A program made the translations under genes and the position numbers. DNA of 15,806 nt from contig JAKBSX010000016.1 of NCBI GenBank assembly GCA_021844725.1, forward strand, positions 1-15,806, written 5' to 3'. Positions 13,387-15,806 of this stretch are shown piece after piece. The stretch comes from Actinomycetes bacterium (lineage in GTDB: Bacteria; Actinomycetota; Acidimicrobiia; Acidimicrobiales; Acidimicrobiaceae). The first letter of the stretch is position 1, and every line of letters begins with the position of its first letter. A model generated the notes under the pieces. It was given only the letters and a program-made list of their open reading frames with translations. It was not told the origin of the DNA and ran no database searches.

Positions 13387-13852
13387 GTTTCTTCATCGTG
13401 TCGCTGTCGATCCTATAGTAGTACCACTTGTCTAGCCTTCTCGCTCCCAGTTTTTCATAGAAATTTATGGCGTTCTTGTTCCAAGTAAGAACCGAAAACT
13501 CGAATCTGCCGCAGTGGCTTCTTCCGGCTTCGTCAACGCAGCGCAAGAACAATTCCTTCCCAACACCCTTGCGCCTGTACTCTTCGAGGACGAAGATATC
13601 TTCGAGGTAAAATGTGGGCCTCGCGAGAAAAGAAGAATACGTGTAAAAGTACAGCGCGTAGCCAACCGGTTTTTTACCATAGTAGGCAAGAAAGAGGCGT
13701 ACAATCTTCTTTGAAAAGACGTCGCGTGTTATTCTTCGCTTTGCCTTCGAGTTCGGCGGCTCTAGATGCTCAAAGTCAGCGAGACCTACGAGTAACTTGA
13801 TGAAATCGCGAGAATACCGTCTTACGGCTCTCCGAATCGTAATTCTGCCCAA
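13340..13852 (-). CDS. GNAT-family N-acetyltransferase
   Basis: A 170-residue acetyltransferase of the GNAT fold, similar in layout to diamine (spermidine/spermine-type) acetyltransferases. Residues 82-90 (YLEDIFVLE) form the core strand. EEYRRKGVGKELF (90-102) is the acetyl-CoA pyrophosphate loop with its R-x-x-G-x-G pattern. NKNAINFYEKLGAR (125-138) is the usual C-terminal helix. The extra C-terminal tail is rich in Arg/Lys. The substrate, whether polyamine, amino acid or peptide N terminus, is not certain. It starts with TTG at 13852, 12 bases after the zinc-finger/RHH gene on the same strand and without its own visible TATA box, so the two probably form an operon. Its 3' end overlaps the winged-helix gene by 47 bases, a long tail-to-tail overlap. 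Confidence 0.9.
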   Translation of the reverse strand: MGRITIRRAVRRYSRDFIKLLVGLADFEHLEPPNSKAKRRITRDVFSKKIVRLFLAYYGKKPVGYALYFYTYSSFLARPTFYLEDIFVLEEYRRKGVGKELFLRCVDEAGRSHCGRFEFSVLTWNKNAINFYEKLGARRLDKWYYYRIDSDTMKKLRRTARIQKRTSQHA

Positions 13853-13864
13853 TTTCGAGGAGTT

Positions 13865-14230
13865 CTAGTCCATGTGGATCTTGACGAGTCTTTCGTATTC
13901 CTTTAGCCCTAGCGCGACAATCTCGCTCATGAGCCTTGAAGGATCCTCGTTGTCGAGCTCCCTCGCAAGTACTCTCTCAAGCCTCTCGTACACGTCAGAG
14001 TTTAGGTGGAGCGTCACTGTCCGCATCTTCGCCTTGGTAGCCCCGCCGTGGCCCAGAATCCTCTCTTCGCTTATCTCGGAGCCATCGAGCCTCAGGTATT
14101 TTCCACACAGACCACACTTTTGCAGGGTCATCACTTGGGTTTTTCCACCCATGTCTACCGAGTAGGTCCCGAATTCGCTTATCTCAAGGTGTTGGCAGGA
14201 CAACGCAATGGTAATTATGAGTTCTCTCAT
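13865..14230 (-). CDS. Zinc-finger and ribbon-helix-helix-like protein
   Basis: A 121-residue protein that looks like a two-part DNA-binding regulator. The N-terminal half has Cys12-x-His14 and Cys39-x2-Cys42 (KCGLCGK), a likely zinc site with the spacing of a small zinc finger or ribbon. The C-terminal half (about 69-116) has the strand-helix-helix pattern of CopG/Arc proteins: RTVTLHLNSDVYERLERVLA, then PSRLMSEIVALGLKEYERLV. I did not recognise a named family. The frame is open further up to 14287, but the ATG at 14230 sits about 24 bases from a TATA-like CTTAATA and gives a sensible N terminus, so the upstream 19 codons are dropped. It is followed by the GNAT gene and faces a zinc-ribbon gene with only 33 bases between the starts. 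Autoregulation of that divergent region is plausible but inferred. Confidence 0.8.
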   Translation of the reverse strand: MRELIITIALSCQHLEISEFGTYSVDMGGKTQVMTLQKCGLCGKYLRLDGSEISEERILGHGGATKAKMRTVTLHLNSDVYERLERVLARELDNEDPSRLMSEIVALGLKEYERLVKIHMD

Positions 14231-14257
14231 ATAAGAGTGTATTTTTGCTGTATTAAG
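14229..14257. promoter_or_regulatory. Overlapping divergent TATA-like boxes
   Basis: On the plus strand, ATATAAG (14229-14235) lies about 32 bases before the TTG at 14264 of the zinc-ribbon gene. On the minus strand, CTTAATA (14251-14257) lies about 24 bases before the ATG at 14230. The two promoters would interleave, so expression of the two genes may be mutually exclusive or jointly controlled. Confidence 0.4.
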
Positions 14258-14263
14258 GAAGCT

Positions 14264-14401
14264 TTGACATCGACCGAACAAAAGCACTGCCCCTTCTGCC
14301 AGAGCAGTGTGAAAGTGGCATATGTTTCTAAACCAGATGTGGATCTGAAGATATGCGAGAAATGCGGTGGCGTAGTTTCTATCCGGTACAAAGATTCTTA
14401 G
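14264..14401 (+). CDS. 45-residue zinc-ribbon protein
   Basis: A small protein with the two Cys knuckles of a zinc ribbon: CPFCQ at residues 9-13 and CEKCGG at 32-37, separated by a hydrophobic strand (SVKVAYVSKPDVDLKI) and followed by VVSIRYKDS. The C terminus matches what a single-ribbon domain should look like, with no room for another domain. The frame is open far upstream (to 14006), but that part is antisense to the RHH gene. TTG at 14264 gives a compact protein beginning just before the first knuckle. GTG at 14236 is an alternative adding about nine residues. Such free-standing ribbons are common in Thaumarchaeota and may bind DNA, RNA or a partner protein. No specific function can be given. 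Confidence 0.7.
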   Translation: MTSTEQKHCPFCQSSVKVAYVSKPDVDLKICEKCGGVVSIRYKDS

Positions 14402-14498
14402 CTTTTGATTTACTTCAAGTGCACGCCAATACTTAATATGCTAAAAGCGAGACCGCTTCAACAAATCTCATAGTTTGCCATGAGGATTAAGAAATTAA

Positions 14499-15674
14499 TT
14501 GGCTCTGCAAATGTCCGGCGAGTTGAAAAGAGATCTTGTATCTTCTTTCAACGCAAACCTGATTCTTCCTCTGTACTCTGTCTTCCTTCCTCTGCTTGCT
14601 TATGCGCTGAATGCTAGCGCGTTTGAGGTTGGACTAGTCGGCGGCGCTGCGAACGCTGTTTACTGCTTCATGCCTTTTGTGATGGGGCGCTTTGCAGACA
14701 GTGCCAATGTACGGAGATTCTTTGTCACCACCTCGTTTGTCCTGCTTTCGATCATCTCAATATCTTACATCTACGTGCAAAATCCAGTTACGTTGATTGT
14801 AATGCGAATCTTTGAAGGAGTGGGCTGGGCTATGCTTTGGCCCGCAGTCGAAGCTGTAATAAGGGACTCGACAACAGACGCGAGGAGGGCGCTTTCCATT
14901 TTCAATTTCACCTGGTCGGGCTCTGCCACGGTTGGTCCGTTGATCGGTTCTGCGATAGTGTTTGTAAGCTCGATAAGGGAAGCTTTCGTGGTAAGCTCGG
15001 CCGTGATGATCGTAACACTGCTCGTGAACCTAGCACCGCTTGCCATGAGACGCGGCACCGATGTTGTCATAGTGCGAACAACTCCCATCTCTGATCATGT
15101 CCAGACGCCTAGATATGGAGCGAGGCTGTACGTACCGTCCATGATTGTTGGAGCGATTTCAGTTGGTGTACTATACACATTCCTCCCAGAGTATGCAAAA
15201 TCGATCCATATTTCGATACTCCTGGTGGGCGCTGCTACTTTCATTTTTGGGTTTACGCGGTTTCTTGTTTACGTGCTAATGGTGCGCGAGCGATTCAGAT
15301 CTTCGCTGCTGCACAGCAAGTATAGGGCGAGGAACGTCGTGATTTCTCTGATCGTGCTGTCGCTCTCGAGTCTGCTGATGCTTGTACGGGATCCTTCTGG
15401 GCTTCTCTACATCGTCTCGTACGGTGTGGGAGGCGCGTGCTACTCCGTTGTATATGCGGTCTCCCAAGCGTCGGTCATAGCAGAGGCAGAGCCGGACAAA
15501 GTCGGGCGTAGCGCTGGCAAATTTGAATCGTCGATAGGAATTGGGCAGGCGCTTGGACCGATCATGGGAGGCGCGATTGCGATGGGCTCATATTCGACCC
15601 CCTACATAGTTCCCTCACTCAGTCTTGTTGTGTTCTTGATCGTGCTTCCTTTCCTCGTGAGAAGGCGTAGGTAA
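14499..15674 (+). CDS. MFS transporter
   Basis: A major facilitator superfamily transporter of about 391 residues with roughly twelve hydrophobic helices. The N-terminal half carries a motif-A-like loop, MGRFADSANVRRF (about 61-73), and a motif GSATVGPLIGSAIVFVSSIR (about 145-164) like that of drug exporters. The C-terminal half ends with GKFESSIGIGQALGPIMGGA (about 342-361), the equivalent pseudo-repeat, and RRRR-like basic residues at the end. The substrate is unknown, with sugar or drug efflux the usual options. The start is TTG at 14499 or ATG at 14511 (MSGELKRD), and the ATG gives a normal short cytosolic N terminus. Possible TATA elements are at 14433-14440 (TTAATATG). It is not obviously in an operon with the zinc-ribbon gene, about 97 bases upstream. 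It does not look closely related to the other MFS protein in this window. Confidence 0.9.
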   Translation: MALQMSGELKRDLVSSFNANLILPLYSVFLPLLAYALNASAFEVGLVGGAANAVYCFMPFVMGRFADSANVRRFFVTTSFVLLSIISISYIYVQNPVTLIVMRIFEGVGWAMLWPAVEAVIRDSTTDARRALSIFNFTWSGSATVGPLIGSAIVFVSSIREAFVVSSAVMIVTLLVNLAPLAMRRGTDVVIVRTTPISDHVQTPRYGARLYVPSMIVGAISVGVLYTFLPEYAKSIHISILLVGAATFIFGFTRFLVYVLMVRERFRSSLLHSKYRARNVVISLIVLSLSSLLMLVRDPSGLLYIVSYGVGGACYSVVYAVSQASVIAEAEPDKVGRSAGKFESSIGIGQALGPIMGGAIAMGSYSTPYIVPSLSLVVFLIVLPFLVRRRR

Positions 15675-15806
15675 ACGGTTTTAGAGAGCGCCTACTCATA
15701 ACTACATACCAATTGTACAGTTCCGAGTCGGCGAGGGAGAAAACAACCCAGCTAGTATACAAACAGATTTCCAGAGGTCAGCTAGTGGCCATTATTTCCT
15801 TCTTCG
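15675..15806. other. Window end without a callable gene
   Basis: After the MFS stop the last 132 bases hold no frame with recognisable coding character. On the minus strand a short frame ends in MATS and a TGA near 15780, which could be the tail of a convergent gene running in from outside, but it is too short to judge. No RNA gene or repeat was seen. Confidence 0.4.

Noticed and set aside
14006..14263. Long upstream extension of the zinc-ribbon frame
   Set aside because: It runs antisense through the zinc-finger/RHH gene, which has coherent motifs on the minus strand. Only the region after about 14264 has the Cys knuckles.
14231..14287. Nineteen extra codons before the RHH gene ATG
   Set aside because: They overlap the zinc-ribbon gene start and the promoter boxes, and the ATG at 14230 fits TATA spacing better.
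8682..15674. The two MFS genes as a recent duplication
   Set aside because: Their sequences share only general MFS motifs and have different loop signatures, so they are distinct family members.

Overview
The window reads as a piece of an archaeal genome, most likely Thaumarchaeota (Nitrososphaeria), probably a soil or sediment lineage. Supporting signs are an AbrB-PhoU fusion regulator, an MIT-domain coiled-coil protein of ESCRT/Cdv type, a CruF-type carotenoid hydratase, an SqdB/Agl3-type UDP-sulfoquinovose synthase, leaderless genes with A/T-rich boxes about 22-28 bases before the start codon, frequent TTG starts and no convincing Shine-Dalgarno sites. Genes are tightly packed, often with overlapping 3' ends. 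No tRNA, rRNA, CRISPR array, transposase or integrase was recognised.

Left edge (1-987): guaB (IMP dehydrogenase) is broken by an inversion. Its N-terminal/CBS part lies on the minus strand (about 379 to 1) and its C-terminal catalytic part on the plus strand (about 371 to 987). The two meet at a perfect 12-base palindrome. This is either a real inversion or, given its closeness to the window edge, a chimeric join from amplification or assembly.

984-2898 (minus): an AbrB-PhoU phosphate-type regulator followed by a tandem universal stress protein. 2941-3342 is gene-free. 3343-4269 (plus) encodes an MIT-domain protein with a proline-rich linker and a coiled coil carrying four exact 16-residue MVP[RK]xxY repeats. 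It overlaps the tail of msrA (minus). A frameshifted remnant of an isoprenylcysteine carboxyl methyltransferase-like membrane protein fills 4876-5155.

5156-7667 (minus): cruF and moeA are joined by an ATGA start/stop overlap, followed downstream by a separately promoted two-CBS protein. A polytopic membrane protein of unknown function (7827-8462) diverges from cruF.

8682-12317 (minus) looks like one operon from a strong TATA box: sqdB (UDP-sulfoquinovose synthase), a GT4 glycosyltransferase and an MFS transporter. It would make, transfer and perhaps move a sulfoquinovose-containing glycan or glycolipid. Divergent from it, 12423-13386 encodes a multi-helix membrane protein whose 3' end overlaps the start of a winged-helix regulator, a possible two-gene membrane-sensing cassette. 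The right end holds a GNAT acetyltransferase, a zinc-finger/ribbon-helix-helix regulator, a 45-residue zinc-ribbon protein on the opposite strand, and a second MFS transporter.

The best candidates for undescribed biology are the MIT/MVP-repeat protein, the membrane-protein/winged-helix pair and the sulfoquinovose operon. The guaB inversion is the most striking structural anomaly but also the most likely artefact.
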